In this document: positions 14,995-19,813 of the stretch, one piece after another
Position numbering within the stretch: the stretch's first letter is position 1
How the letters are laid out: each line of letters starts with the position of its first letter
Virus record (IMG/VR): IMGVR_UViG_3300036651_001726
Coordinates: 1-21,745 of that record
DNA from: a virus
Length of the DNA stretch: 21,745 nucleotides
Reading direction: 5' to 3' (one strand)
The notes under the pieces: model-generated
What the model saw: the letters and a program-made list of their open reading frames with translations, nothing else
Databases searched by the model: none
Told to the model about the DNA's origin: nothing
Position numbers and translations under genes: made by a program

Positions 14995-15206
14995 GGGGTC
15001 TCTCTCTCGATGGGGTGATGGCGCAGCCGCTTCACGGCCGCGACGATGGTGCGCCCGGACAGCCCGGACTTGAGGATGGCCTTGGTGTTGCCGTGCGGGT
15101 CGAGCTTGAGCGCCTGGACGATCCAGTGGACCGAGCCCTTGCCGTAGTAGACGGTCTGCAGCACCTCGATCGCGCGACCGTCGGCTCCGGTGTTGTCGAG
15201 GCTCAT
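14991..15206 (-). CDS. Unrecognised 71-aa protein, possible winged-helix fold
   Basis: The 71-residue product is basic at its C-terminus. The stretch AIEVLQTVYYGKGSVHWIVQALKLDPHGNTKAILKSGLSGRTIVAAVKRL reads like two or three helices; GLSGRTIVAAVKRL resembles a recognition helix of a small HTH or winged-helix protein, so DNA binding is possible but unproven. Its ATG overlaps the stop of the upstream membrane peptide gene (ATGA) and its TGA overlaps the next ATG. That coupling places it firmly in the same transcript as the two small membrane proteins and the genes leading to the terminase. Confidence 0.68.
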   Translation of the reverse strand: MSLDNTGADGRAIEVLQTVYYGKGSVHWIVQALKLDPHGNTKAILKSGLSGRTIVAAVKRLRHHPIERETP

Positions 15207-15331
15207 CGGATGCTCACGAGGTACTCGGAGAACATGCCGGCTGCGACGCAGATGGCGATGGGGACGACGGGGATGAGCCAGAGCTTGCTCCGCTTCGGCG
15301 GGCGCTGGTAGAGGCGGTCACGGCTCATCAT
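15203..15331 (-). CDS. Very small single-span membrane protein
   Basis: This 42-residue ORF begins MMSRDRLYQRPPKRSKLW, a basic N-terminus that would stay in the cytoplasm, then one hydrophobic span (LIPVVPIAICVAAGMF), then a short tail ending YLVSIR. AGGAG lies about 6 nt before the first ATG; a second ATG directly follows (15328). It overlaps the end of the previous membrane protein gene and its stop overlaps the next ATG by 4 nt. Pairs of tiny membrane proteins in phages are sometimes lysis or superinfection-exclusion factors, but nothing here identifies which. The ORF is supported by overlaps, ribosome site and membrane signature. Confidence 0.72.
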   Translation of the reverse strand: MMSRDRLYQRPPKRSKLWLIPVVPIAICVAAGMFSEYLVSIR

Positions 15332-15461
15332 CGGGCTCCTGATCTTCGGCGATCTCGGCGCGGCCCGCGGCCTGCGGGAGAACGTAGGCGAACACGATGT
15401 AGAAGATCACGAGGGCGCCAGCGAGAAACGCTGCCGCGCCGACCAACCACCAGATGCTCAT
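15318..15461 (-). CDS. Very small membrane protein with acidic C-terminus
   Basis: This 47-residue ORF starts at ATG 15461 and has a single hydrophobic segment at the extreme N-terminus (WWLVGAAAFLAGALVIFYIV), followed by a short acidic tail (RAEIAEDQEPDDEP). No charged residue precedes the span, so it could be a signal-anchor with the tail in the cytoplasm or outside. It overlaps the next membrane protein gene by 14 nt, and the ribosome site for that gene lies in its own last codons. It starts just next to the stop of the upstream gene. A holin-like, anchoring or exclusion role is possible; nothing in the sequence decides. Confidence 0.7.
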   Translation of the reverse strand: MSIWWLVGAAAFLAGALVIFYIVFAYVLPQAAGRAEIAEDQEPDDEP

Positions 15462-15462
15462 G

Positions 15463-15798
15463 TCAGCCCCGCTTCTGCTCGTCGTGGCGGAGCTGCTCCA
15501 CGATCGCGCCGCCGAGGTCGAAGCCCGACTCGTGCGCGAAGCGGAAGCAGGCGATCACGGCCTGTGCGATGTCGTTCGGCACGCCGACGATGTCCGGGAT
15601 CGTGCCGACCGAGTCCACAGGCAGCACGATGTCGTTGACGCGAGGATCGTAGCCGAGGGCCAGGTGATCCATCGATTCGATCACGCACTCGAGGATGACC
15701 TCCGGGGTGGCAGCCCCACCCGGGCGACCGATGACGTCCTGCATCACGGTGGCGACCTCCATGAAGTCGGCCGCGAATGCAGGACTCATCGTGGTCAC
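15463..15798 (-). CDS. Unrecognised 111-aa protein
   Basis: I do not recognise this product. From GTG 15798, which overlaps the upstream stop in a GTGA arrangement, it has 111 residues; an ATG at 15789 would make it three residues shorter. It contains several probable helices (ADFMEVATVMQDVIG, ATPEVILECVIESMDHLALG, IVGVPNDIAQAVIACFRFAHESG) and ends with charged helix GGAIVEQLRHDEQKRG, so it looks like a compact all-alpha cytoplasmic protein. It is part of a coupled run from 16618 leftwards. The start choice follows the 4-base overlap habit of neighbouring genes. Confidence 0.68.
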   Translation of the reverse strand: MTTMSPAFAADFMEVATVMQDVIGRPGGAATPEVILECVIESMDHLALGYDPRVNDIVLPVDSVGTIPDIVGVPNDIAQAVIACFRFAHESGFDLGGAIVEQLRHDEQKRG

Positions 15799-15992
15799 AG
15801 CCAGATCCCACCCTCGATGACGTTGCGGAACGGTTTGCGCTGACCCACGAGCCGGCGACCCCGCGCCAGGCGGAACATCTGCCGGGCATCGGGCAGCAGG
15901 TCGCCGCGGTCGATTCGCTCCTGGGCCACCTCGCGCGCGAAGGTGCGCCGATTGGCGCGACCCTGGCGGCGGTAGCGGGTCCGGGTGCCCAT
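15795..15992 (-). CDS. Small Arg-rich protein
   Basis: This 65-residue protein is very basic, with an Arg-rich N-terminus (MGTRTRYRRQGRANRRTF) and scattered Arg throughout (REVAQERIDRGDLLPDARQM, FRLARGRRLVGQRKPFRN). Nucleic acid binding is plausible on charge alone, but there is no recognisable domain. Its ATG overlaps the stop of the preceding gene (TGATG) and its TGA overlaps the next start. A shadow frame is unlikely, because overlaps on both ends and the lack of an alternative ORF support it. Confidence 0.65.
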   Translation of the reverse strand: MGTRTRYRRQGRANRRTFAREVAQERIDRGDLLPDARQMFRLARGRRLVGQRKPFRNVIEGGIWL

Positions 15993-16618
15993 CAGAAGCC
16001 GTCGCCCAGGTTCGGGTCCTCGGCGCCACGCGGGTCGCTCGAGGCAGGGATGGCCGGGCCGCTGCGGGTCGGGGCGCCGATCGGGTTCGTGAGAGCGGGG
16101 ACCAGCTTGGTCTCCTCCACCTTGTAGAGCGGCTCGTCCTCGGCCGACGGCTCCTCGACGGAGTCCGGGGCGACCACGATGGTGTCGCCACCGGAGGTGA
16201 CGATCTCCTCCACGCGCGGCTGCTCGGCCGGGGTCTCGGCCTTCGGCGCCGAGGTGCGCTTGGCGCGGGGAGCCTTGGCGGGTGCGTCGTCTTCGGAGAG
16301 TTCGAGCTGGCGGGCGGTGAGCGAGTTGACCGAGATGACCGCGCGCTTGCCTGCGGTCTGCAGGGCCTTGAACGCGGCCAGCGCGTCGGCAGGGGTGCCG
16401 TCGGCCACGCCGTTCTGCTGCAGCCGGGTGGCGGCGTCGCGGATGATCGCCTGCACCCGCTCGACGCGGCGCTCGCGCTCCTTCTCGACGGCCGACTTCT
16501 GCGGGGCCGGTGCCGGCTCGAACTCGGCGAGCAGCGCGGTCACGTCGCGCTTGGTGGGTGCGGCGGTCTTCTTGCCGGCTTCGGTCTGGGCGGTCTCGAC
16601 GCCATGGGGATCGGTCAC
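15992..16618 (-). CDS. Unrecognised protein with Pro/Ala-rich linkers
   Basis: This product of about 208 residues is not recognised. From GTG 16618 it reads VTDPHGVETAQTEAGKKTAA. A charged coiled-coil-like helix follows (KSAVEKERERRVERVQAIIRD), then a small helical domain to residue about 110, a basic Pro/Ala linker (APAKAPRAKRTSAPKAE), and an acidic, disordered tail. GTG is chosen over the longer ORF because AAAGGA lies 8-9 nt upstream and the longer form would overlap a promoter-like TTGACC-N17-CAGGGT. The composition is that of a scaffold or DNA-associated accessory protein, but no function is claimed. It heads a coupled run of small genes ending at the terminase. Confidence 0.68.
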   Translation of the reverse strand: MTDPHGVETAQTEAGKKTAAPTKRDVTALLAEFEPAPAPQKSAVEKERERRVERVQAIIRDAATRLQQNGVADGTPADALAAFKALQTAGKRAVISVNSLTARQLELSEDDAPAKAPRAKRTSAPKAETPAEQPRVEEIVTSGGDTIVVAPDSVEEPSAEDEPLYKVEETKLVPALTNPIGAPTRSGPAIPASSDPRGAEDPNLGDGF

Positions 16619-16662
16619 GGGGTGGTCCTTTCGTTGGCCCGCGTCTGCGGGGTGTGGCTCAC

Positions 16663-16691
16663 ACCCTGGCACGCCTCCGCGGGGCGGTCAA
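16663..16691 (-). promoter_or_regulatory. Promoter-like TTGACC-N17-CAGGGT
   Basis: On the minus strand TTGACC (16686-16691) and CAGGGT (16663-16668) are 17 nt apart. The gene starting at GTG 16618 would have a leader of about 38 nt carrying AAAGGA. The -35 is good; the -10 is poor. The same TTTGAC core occurs at 17304 on this strand. Confidence 0.42.
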
Positions 16692-16710
16692 ATGCCGTGT
16701 CGGGAATGTG

Positions 16711-16920
16711 TTACGAGATGCCGCCCGGGAAGAAGAACTCGCTGGGTTTGAGCCTCACCTGCGCCGCGTATCGCGCGCTCATCACCAGCTTGTCGATGTC
16801 GCGGAATGCTTCACTGGCGTACTTCTCATCGAAGAATCGGTAGCCATCCTTCGGGAACGGCTTCGGCAGCGTCGTCACCACCGGGGCGACCCCGGGCGGC
16901 GTCTCGCGCGCGTCGATCAT
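16711..16920 (-). CDS. Unrecognised 69-aa protein
   Basis: This small protein is not recognised. It has a Pro/Val-rich N-terminus (TPPGVAPVVTTLPKPFPKDG) and an aromatic, charged centre (YRFFDEKYASEAFRDIDKLVMSARYAAQVR), ending FFFPGGIS. The ATG at 16920 overlaps the upstream TGA (ATGA), and GGAGATGGGG upstream supplies a ribosome site. The stop at 16711 is followed by the promoter-like region of the next unit. Its reality rests on coupling and good packing. Confidence 0.66.
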   Translation of the reverse strand: MIDARETPPGVAPVVTTLPKPFPKDGYRFFDEKYASEAFRDIDKLVMSARYAAQVRLKPSEFFFPGGIS

Positions 16921-17273
16921 CGCCCCATCTCCCCGATGGCACGCCGCAGGCGCTCGATGGCGGTCTCTTCGGCGGCCTTACGGCGGCGCTGCTCGAGGTG
17001 GGTCTTCACCATCTGGCGGCTCAGCTTGAACACCTGATCCTCCCGGTACACGGGCTGGGTTGTGTGCATGCCTTCGTGCCACCCGTAGTCGTGGGTCCTC
17101 TTCTGCCGGAGCTTCTTGAGGTGCCGTTTCAGCGCGGCGGCGTCCCAGAGCTGCAGGTTGCCGAGCGGCCGGTTGCCGTTGTGGTCTACGAGGAGGCTGG
17201 GCAGCGAATCCACCTGGAAGCGCCAGGTCATGCCGGCGGGCGGGTCGATGGGGATGCTCTTGTCACGGTTCAT
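16917..17273 (-). CDS. Unrecognised 118-aa basic protein
   Basis: I do not recognise this protein. From ATG 17273 it begins MNRDKSIPIDPPAGMTWRFQ. A short strand-rich part (VDSLPSLLVDHNGNRPLGNL) is followed by a Lys/Arg-rich helix (ALKRHLKKLRQKRTHDYG) and a long charged C-terminal helix (LEQRRRKAAEETAIERLRRAIG). The basic helices suggest nucleic acid or protein binding. ATG 17273 is preferred because a TTGACG-N17-GATGCT promoter-like sequence ends 7 nt upstream; a GGAGG 12 nt upstream might also serve, and an in-frame ATG 12 nt upstream is possible. The frame stays open further upstream through a hairpin region, which I do not regard as coding. Confidence 0.68.
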   Translation of the reverse strand: MNRDKSIPIDPPAGMTWRFQVDSLPSLLVDHNGNRPLGNLQLWDAAALKRHLKKLRQKRTHDYGWHEGMHTTQPVYREDQVFKLSRQMVKTHLEQRRRKAAEETAIERLRRAIGEMGR

Positions 17274-17280
17274 GCCGGCC

Positions 17281-17309
17281 AGCATCCTCCGCCTCGGGGA
17301 CGGCGTCAA
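17281..17309 (-). promoter_or_regulatory. Promoter-like TTGACG-N17-GATGCT
   Basis: On the minus strand TTGACG (17304-17309) and GATGCT (17281-17286) are exactly 17 nt apart, and ATG 17273 lies 7 nt beyond the -10. A transcript from here would begin at or next to the ATG. The GGAGG just before GATGCT is an alternative ribosome signal, so leaderless initiation is not certain. Confidence 0.45.
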
Positions 17310-17330
17310 ATGCCTCGGGCGGCATGAGAA

Positions 17331-17374
17331 GGCCCCTGGGCGAGCATCGGGGGGAAGCTCGAGCACCAGGGGCC
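17331..17374 (-). repeat. Inverted repeat with inner palindrome
   Basis: GGCCCCTGG (17331-17339) and CCAGGGGCC (17366-17374) make a perfect 9-bp stem; the 26-nt loop holds GAGCATC and GCTCGAGC. It lies between the tRNA terminator and the promoter-like site at 17281. It may be a second terminator or a processed RNA structure. Confidence 0.48.
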
Positions 17375-17427
17375 GGGGAATCCCCATTCCCGCGATCTGT
17401 CCCGTGACGGCCGGATCGGTTGCGGCC

Positions 17428-17481
17428 AGGGTACACGAAACCCCCGGACTTTGCGGGGCCATTTCGCATCCGGGGGTTTCG
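17428..17481 (-). terminator. Terminator hairpin downstream of tRNA, followed by TGTACCCT
   Basis: CGAAACCCCCGGA (17436-17448) and TCCGGGGGTTTCG (17469-17481) form a perfect 13-bp stem with a 20-nt loop, 38 nt past the tRNA 3' end in the minus direction. The stem ends directly at TGTACCCT (17428-17435), the same octamer as before the gene at 18529 and close to TGTATGCT at three other hairpins. Confidence 0.7.
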
Positions 17482-17519
17482 TTGCCTGGTGAGAGCAGGC
17501 GTGACAGTGGCGACCGTCG

Positions 17520-17592
17520 CTCGCTCCGCAGGACTCGAACCTGCAACCTACTGGTTAACGGCCAGTTGCTCTGCCAATTGAGCTAGGGGCGA
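17520..17592 (-). tRNA. tRNA-Asn (GTT)
   Basis: The minus strand folds as a tRNA: acceptor TCGCCCC/GGAGCGA (one C-A mismatch at the fifth pair), D stem GCTC/GAGC, anticodon stem ACTGG/CCAGT around loop CCGTTAA (anticodon GTT, Asn), variable AGGTT, T stem GCAGG/CCTGC with loop TTCGAGT, and discriminator G. No CCA is encoded. Single tRNAs are common in actinobacteriophages and may supply a codon or serve as a remnant integration site. Confidence 0.93.
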
Positions 17593-17681
17593 ATGGAGCC
17601 CAGGCCCGCGAGGTGTTGATCCTCGTTCCTCCACGAATGGTGTTGCCTCATCACCGCAACTCCGGGTCCGCGCTCTCGACC

Positions 17682-17710
17682 ATCATGCCGCGCAGCGGCT
17701 TCGGGGTCAA
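17682..17710 (-). promoter_or_regulatory. Promoter-like TTGACC-N17-CATGAT before tRNA
   Basis: On the minus strand TTGACC (17705-17710) and CATGAT (17682-17687) are 17 nt apart, just after the stop of the gene ending at 17707. It would give a tRNA precursor with a 5' leader of about 80 nt. The 17593-17681 stretch otherwise holds only tiny ORFs that I do not accept. Confidence 0.45.
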
Positions 17711-17904
17711 GCCGTCGGCGAGAGCGGCGCCAGTGGCCAGGTGTCGCGGGGGCCGTCGTAGAAGTTCCACGGGATGACCATCTGCCGATCGAACGCCAGC
17801 CAGCCCACGTTGTGTACGACCTGCCAGAACCGCCGCGAGGCCAGCCCCGGGCGGTAGCCGGCGCGGCCGTAGCGCAGCCCGGCGATCACCTCTTTCCGAC
17901 TCAC
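17707..17904 (-). CDS. Unrecognised 65-aa Trp/Arg-rich protein
   Basis: This small basic protein begins MSRKEVIAGLRYGRAGYRPG and has many aromatic residues (FWQVVHNVGWLAFDRQ, PWNFYDG, TWPLAP). It could pack against another protein or nucleic acid, but nothing identifies a family. The ATG at 17904 overlaps the stop of the upstream gene by 4 nt, and the stop overlaps the promoter-like sequence of the tRNA. It is the last protein gene of the short unit that starts at 18529. Confidence 0.66.
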   Translation of the reverse strand: MSRKEVIAGLRYGRAGYRPGLASRRFWQVVHNVGWLAFDRQMVIPWNFYDGPRDTWPLAPLSPTA

Positions 17905-18299
17905 GGGCTCACCGTCCGGTACTTGGCCGCCTGCTCCGGCGTCAGCGGCCGGGTGATGGTGTCGTACACCCGTTCCCGGCTGTAGGTGATCGCCGGGCGC
18001 CCGTCCGGGTCGAACACCATCTGGCGGTAGGTGATCGTCGCGGCATGGTCGGGGCCTTCCACCTCGAAGCCCTCCTCGAATACGAGGGTGGCATCCACCG
18101 GGGGCTCGAGGGAATCCAGCAGCTCGATCGCCCGCGCGTTGTGGCGAAAGCGCCCCAGCACCGGATTGTCGGTGGGCGTGTTCGCCGCCACCAGGGACGC
18201 GATGCGGCCCTTCACCTTCCGCAGGCTCCGGGCGTTCTCGGCGTGGATCTCCTCCGGCGTGGTGGGCGGCGCCGGGACGGCCGGCGCGATGTCGCTCAT
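17901..18299 (-). CDS. Unrecognised 132-aa protein
   Basis: From ATG 18299 (ATGA overlap with the upstream stop) the product is 132 residues: MSDIAPAVPAPPTTPEEIHA, then a helix (ENARSLRKVKGRIASLVAAN), another helix (RFRHNARAIELLDSLEPP) and a beta-rich C-terminal part (ATLVFEEGFEVEGPDHAATI, RVYDTITRPLTPEQAAKYRT). It looks like a soluble phage accessory protein. A longer in-frame form upstream would overlap the zinc-ribbon gene and is rejected. It lies between that gene and the Trp/Arg-rich gene in a coupled set of three. Confidence 0.7.
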   Translation of the reverse strand: MSDIAPAVPAPPTTPEEIHAENARSLRKVKGRIASLVAANTPTDNPVLGRFRHNARAIELLDSLEPPVDATLVFEEGFEVEGPDHAATITYRQMVFDPDGRPAITYSRERVYDTITRPLTPEQAAKYRTVSP

Positions 18300-18529
18300 C
18301 GGTTCGCCCCCGCGATCATTCCCGCGATGCAGGGCGGGCAGAGCTCCCCGTCGTTGCCGGAGTACCATCCCACCTCGCCGCGCACCAGCAGGGCGAACGG
18401 GTTGTAGTCGGGCTCCGTGGTGCGGACCTTGCCGCAGTCGTCGCAGGTGACCGCCTCGGCTGCGGGTTCGGTGGTGCCCTCATCGGGCGTGGTCGTGATC
18501 TCGGTCATGTTGTCGTTGCTCTCCGTCAT
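18296..18529 (-). CDS. Small zinc-ribbon-like protein
   Basis: This 77-residue protein has two Cys pairs, CDDC (near residue 29) and CPPC (near residue 64), about 35 residues apart, so it probably binds one zinc ion as a zinc ribbon. The N-terminus is Thr/Glu-rich and flexible (MTESNDNMTEITTTPDEGTT). Between the Cys pairs lies PDYNPFALLVRGEVGWYSG. Proteins of this kind in phages often bind DNA, RNA or host polymerase, but no specific role can be read here. The ATG at 18529 lacks a ribosome site and has TACCCT 7 nt upstream with ATGACA 18 nt further, so the unit likely starts as a leaderless mRNA. A second ATG seven codons in is possible. Confidence 0.74.
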   Translation of the reverse strand: MTESNDNMTEITTTPDEGTTEPAAEAVTCDDCGKVRTTEPDYNPFALLVRGEVGWYSGNDGELCPPCIAGMIAGANR

Positions 18530-18536
18530 GGGGGCG

Positions 18537-18566
18537 AGGGTACACCCCGGGTGGGGGTGGTGTCAT
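18537..18566 (-). promoter_or_regulatory. Promoter ATGACA-N18-TACCCT, leaderless start
   Basis: On the minus strand ATGACA (18561-18566) is 18 nt from TACCCT (18537-18542), and ATG 18529 lies 7 nt beyond. CACCCC/GGGGTG within the spacer forms a small hairpin that ends at TGTACCCT. No ribosome site precedes the ATG. Confidence 0.52.
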
Positions 18567-18874
18567 ATGTCGATGAGGGGATGCTTCGCGCGTCCCAGTC
18601 CATCGCTCAGGCGCCAATGCACCCCGGCCTGCTCATACTCGGCCCGGCTCGGGTATGCCGCCCGCAGCGGCCCCCAGAAGGCGCTGGATTTGCCGATGAA
18701 CAGCCCGGCCATCAGACCGCCCCACCCCTCGGGCTCGATGACGCTCATCAGCCGCACCGTGCCGTAGCAGATACCGCCGAAGAACACCGTGCTGCCCACC
18801 TGCAGCCGCCTCTGGCGTGCTCGCTCCATGGCGACAGGCCGCAGCCTGCGGGCTACTCGCGTGGGGATTCGCAT
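18563..18874 (-). CDS. Unrecognised 103-aa protein, first of the minus-strand block
   Basis: This protein has a basic N-terminus (MRIPTRVARRLRPVAMERARQRRLQ), then a Gly/Phe-rich moderately hydrophobic stretch (VGSTVFFGGICYGTVRLMSV, GGLMAGLFIGKSSAFWG) and a polar end (RAEYEQAGVHWRLSDGLGRA). The hydrophobic part is not long enough or clean enough to be a sure membrane span. ATG 18874 has no Shine-Dalgarno sequence; TATCCT lies 6 nt upstream. It is the rightmost gene of the leftward block and faces the divergent intergenic region. No family is recognised. Confidence 0.65.
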   Translation of the reverse strand: MRIPTRVARRLRPVAMERARQRRLQVGSTVFFGGICYGTVRLMSVIEPEGWGGLMAGLFIGKSSAFWGPLRAAYPSRAEYEQAGVHWRLSDGLGRAKHPLIDI

Positions 18875-19171
18875 GAGGGGAGGATAGCCCGGTTGGGGGT
18901 GATTTGGGCGTTTTCCGATTTGAAAATCTACTCAGGGGCTAGATGCCGGCCGCAAGGCCATATCTGAGGATCTTTCCGATTCTTTCCCTGCCCGCGAAAG
19001 CTTTCGAGCGTGCCCGGTCTATAGCCCACGGCCTATGGGTGGCGCCCTCTCGCCATGCCGGCGCCCTATGTAACGGAATGGTAACGGTTATGCTGAATGG
19101 GTGGTGCTCCCCATGCCTAGGGCATAGGATGGCTGTAAGCCAACCGGCCCCAACCAACCCTAGGGAGAGTC
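18875..19171. promoter_or_regulatory. Divergent intergenic control region
   Basis: This 297-bp gap separates the leftward and rightward blocks. It holds TATCCT at 18881-18886 (minus, 6 nt before ATG 18874), a perfect 12-bp palindrome CGAAAGCTTTCG (18995-19006), a GATTT-N2-AAATC element near 18918, two TAACGG direct repeats 11 bp apart (19071 and 19082), and TATGCT on the plus strand (19089-19094). Three CCTATG copies, the last inverted, lie at 19032, 19065 and 19123. I see no gene in it. Confidence 0.6.
19071..19094 (+). promoter_or_regulatory. TAACGG repeats beside TATGCT, likely rightward promoter
   Basis: Two TAACGG copies start 11 bp apart and the second is followed one base later by TATGCT, the hexamer used at leftward sites. 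The position, 77 nt before the first rightward ATG, suits a promoter whose missing -35 might be replaced by an activator bound to the repeats. Confidence 0.42.
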
Positions 19172-19354
19172 ATGACCACCTATCGCAACGCGCGCCCGTC
19201 GCGCGCTCAGCGTGACCCCGGTACGGATGCCGCCATGCGCGCGCGTCGTGCTGAGCGTGCCAACCGTGAGGCTGAGCGCACCACCACCACCACCCCCGAC
19301 TGGGATGCACTCGCTGCCGAGCTGCACACGCTGCCCGTGGGGGTGGCCCGATGA
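19172..19354 (+). CDS. Unrecognised 60-aa basic protein
   Basis: This first rightward gene encodes a 60-residue protein with a strongly basic, Arg/Ala-rich first half (MTTYRNARPSRAQRDPG, AAMRARRAERANREAERT), a short Thr run, and a compact end (PDWDALAAELHTLPVGVAR). GGGAGAG about 4-6 nt upstream is a good ribosome site. Its stop overlaps the next ATG (ATGA). The Arg-rich helix could bind nucleic acid, but this is only charge-based. It opens a very compact five-gene unit. Confidence 0.65.
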   Translation: MTTYRNARPSRAQRDPGTDAAMRARRAERANREAERTTTTTPDWDALAAELHTLPVGVAR

Positions 19355-19623
19355 ACGCGCGCGCCCGGTCCTACGTGGTGCTGCCCCATGGGGGCTACCC
19401 CGACACGGCATCCGACTACATCGAGTGCGCCACGCGCGCCGACGTCGAGGCGCAACTCATGGACTACGGCTGGATGTACAACCCCGCGGTGACAGTCTTC
19501 ATTGTCACCAAGGATGAGACCCCCGCGGATGTCATCCACGAGTTGATCCAGTCGAGTGACCCCTACCCCGATTGGGTAGTCGAGCGTGGCCCCCGTGGCG
19601 GCATCCGTTGGGAGCGTGCCTGA
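19351..19623 (+). CDS. Unrecognised 90-aa protein
   Basis: This 90-residue product reads MNARARSYVVLPHGGYPDTA, then SDYIECATRADVEAQLMDYG, strands such as YNPAVTVFIVTKDE, and a short helix PADVIHELIQS; it ends GPRGGIRWERA. The alternation suggests a small alpha/beta fold. The start overlaps the previous stop (ATGA) and its own TGA overlaps the next ATG (TGATG). No family is recognised; the protein is probably an early phage accessory factor by position. Confidence 0.68.
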   Translation: MNARARSYVVLPHGGYPDTASDYIECATRADVEAQLMDYGWMYNPAVTVFIVTKDETPADVIHELIQSSDPYPDWVVERGPRGGIRWERA

Positions 19624-19721
19624 TGTGTGAGGCGTGCGCCTACCGGGCAACCCATGGGTACGGCTTCCCCGCTGTCGACCCCTGCCCCCACCGGCTCGAC
19701 CCGTGGCACGGCTCCCGCTAA
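19623..19721 (+). CDS. Tiny Cys/His peptide (32 aa)
   Basis: An ORF of 32 residues starts at ATG 19623, overlapping the preceding TGA by one base. It begins MCEACAYRATHGYGFPAVDP and continues CPHRLDPWHGSR. The CxxC and CxH spacing (C2, C5, C21, H23) is that of a minimal zinc knuckle. Translational coupling supports it. It is small enough that chance cannot be excluded, and no family is known to me. Confidence 0.5.
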   Translation: MCEACAYRATHGYGFPAVDPCPHRLDPWHGSR

Positions 19722-19742
19722 TCCGGTTCACTAGTCTGCCTC

Positions 19743-19764
19743 CCCATGCCCCTACCGGCATGGG
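19743..19764 (+). terminator. Small hairpin between rightward genes
   Basis: CCCATGCC (19743-19750) and GGCATGGG (19757-19764) form an 8-bp stem with a 6-nt loop after the 32-aa ORF. It lacks a U-tract and may attenuate rather than end transcription into the next gene. Confidence 0.4.
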
Positions 19765-19813
19765 TGGGCGGGCGGGCTAACCGGCCCATACTCCAAACAG
19801 AATGGATCTCACC

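Noticed and set aside
17263-17469. Minus ORF of 68 residues across two hairpins
   Set aside because: It starts inside a terminator stem and overlaps a promoter-like site and the gene at 17273 in another frame.
17583-17686. Coupled 11- and 22-residue minus ORFs between promoter and tRNA
   Set aside because: Very short, and the second ends inside the tRNA; better explained as the tRNA leader.
18943-19215. Plus ORF of 90 residues in the divergent gap
   Set aside because: It overlaps the start of the first rightward gene in another frame, lacks a ribosome site, and covers the palindrome and repeats.
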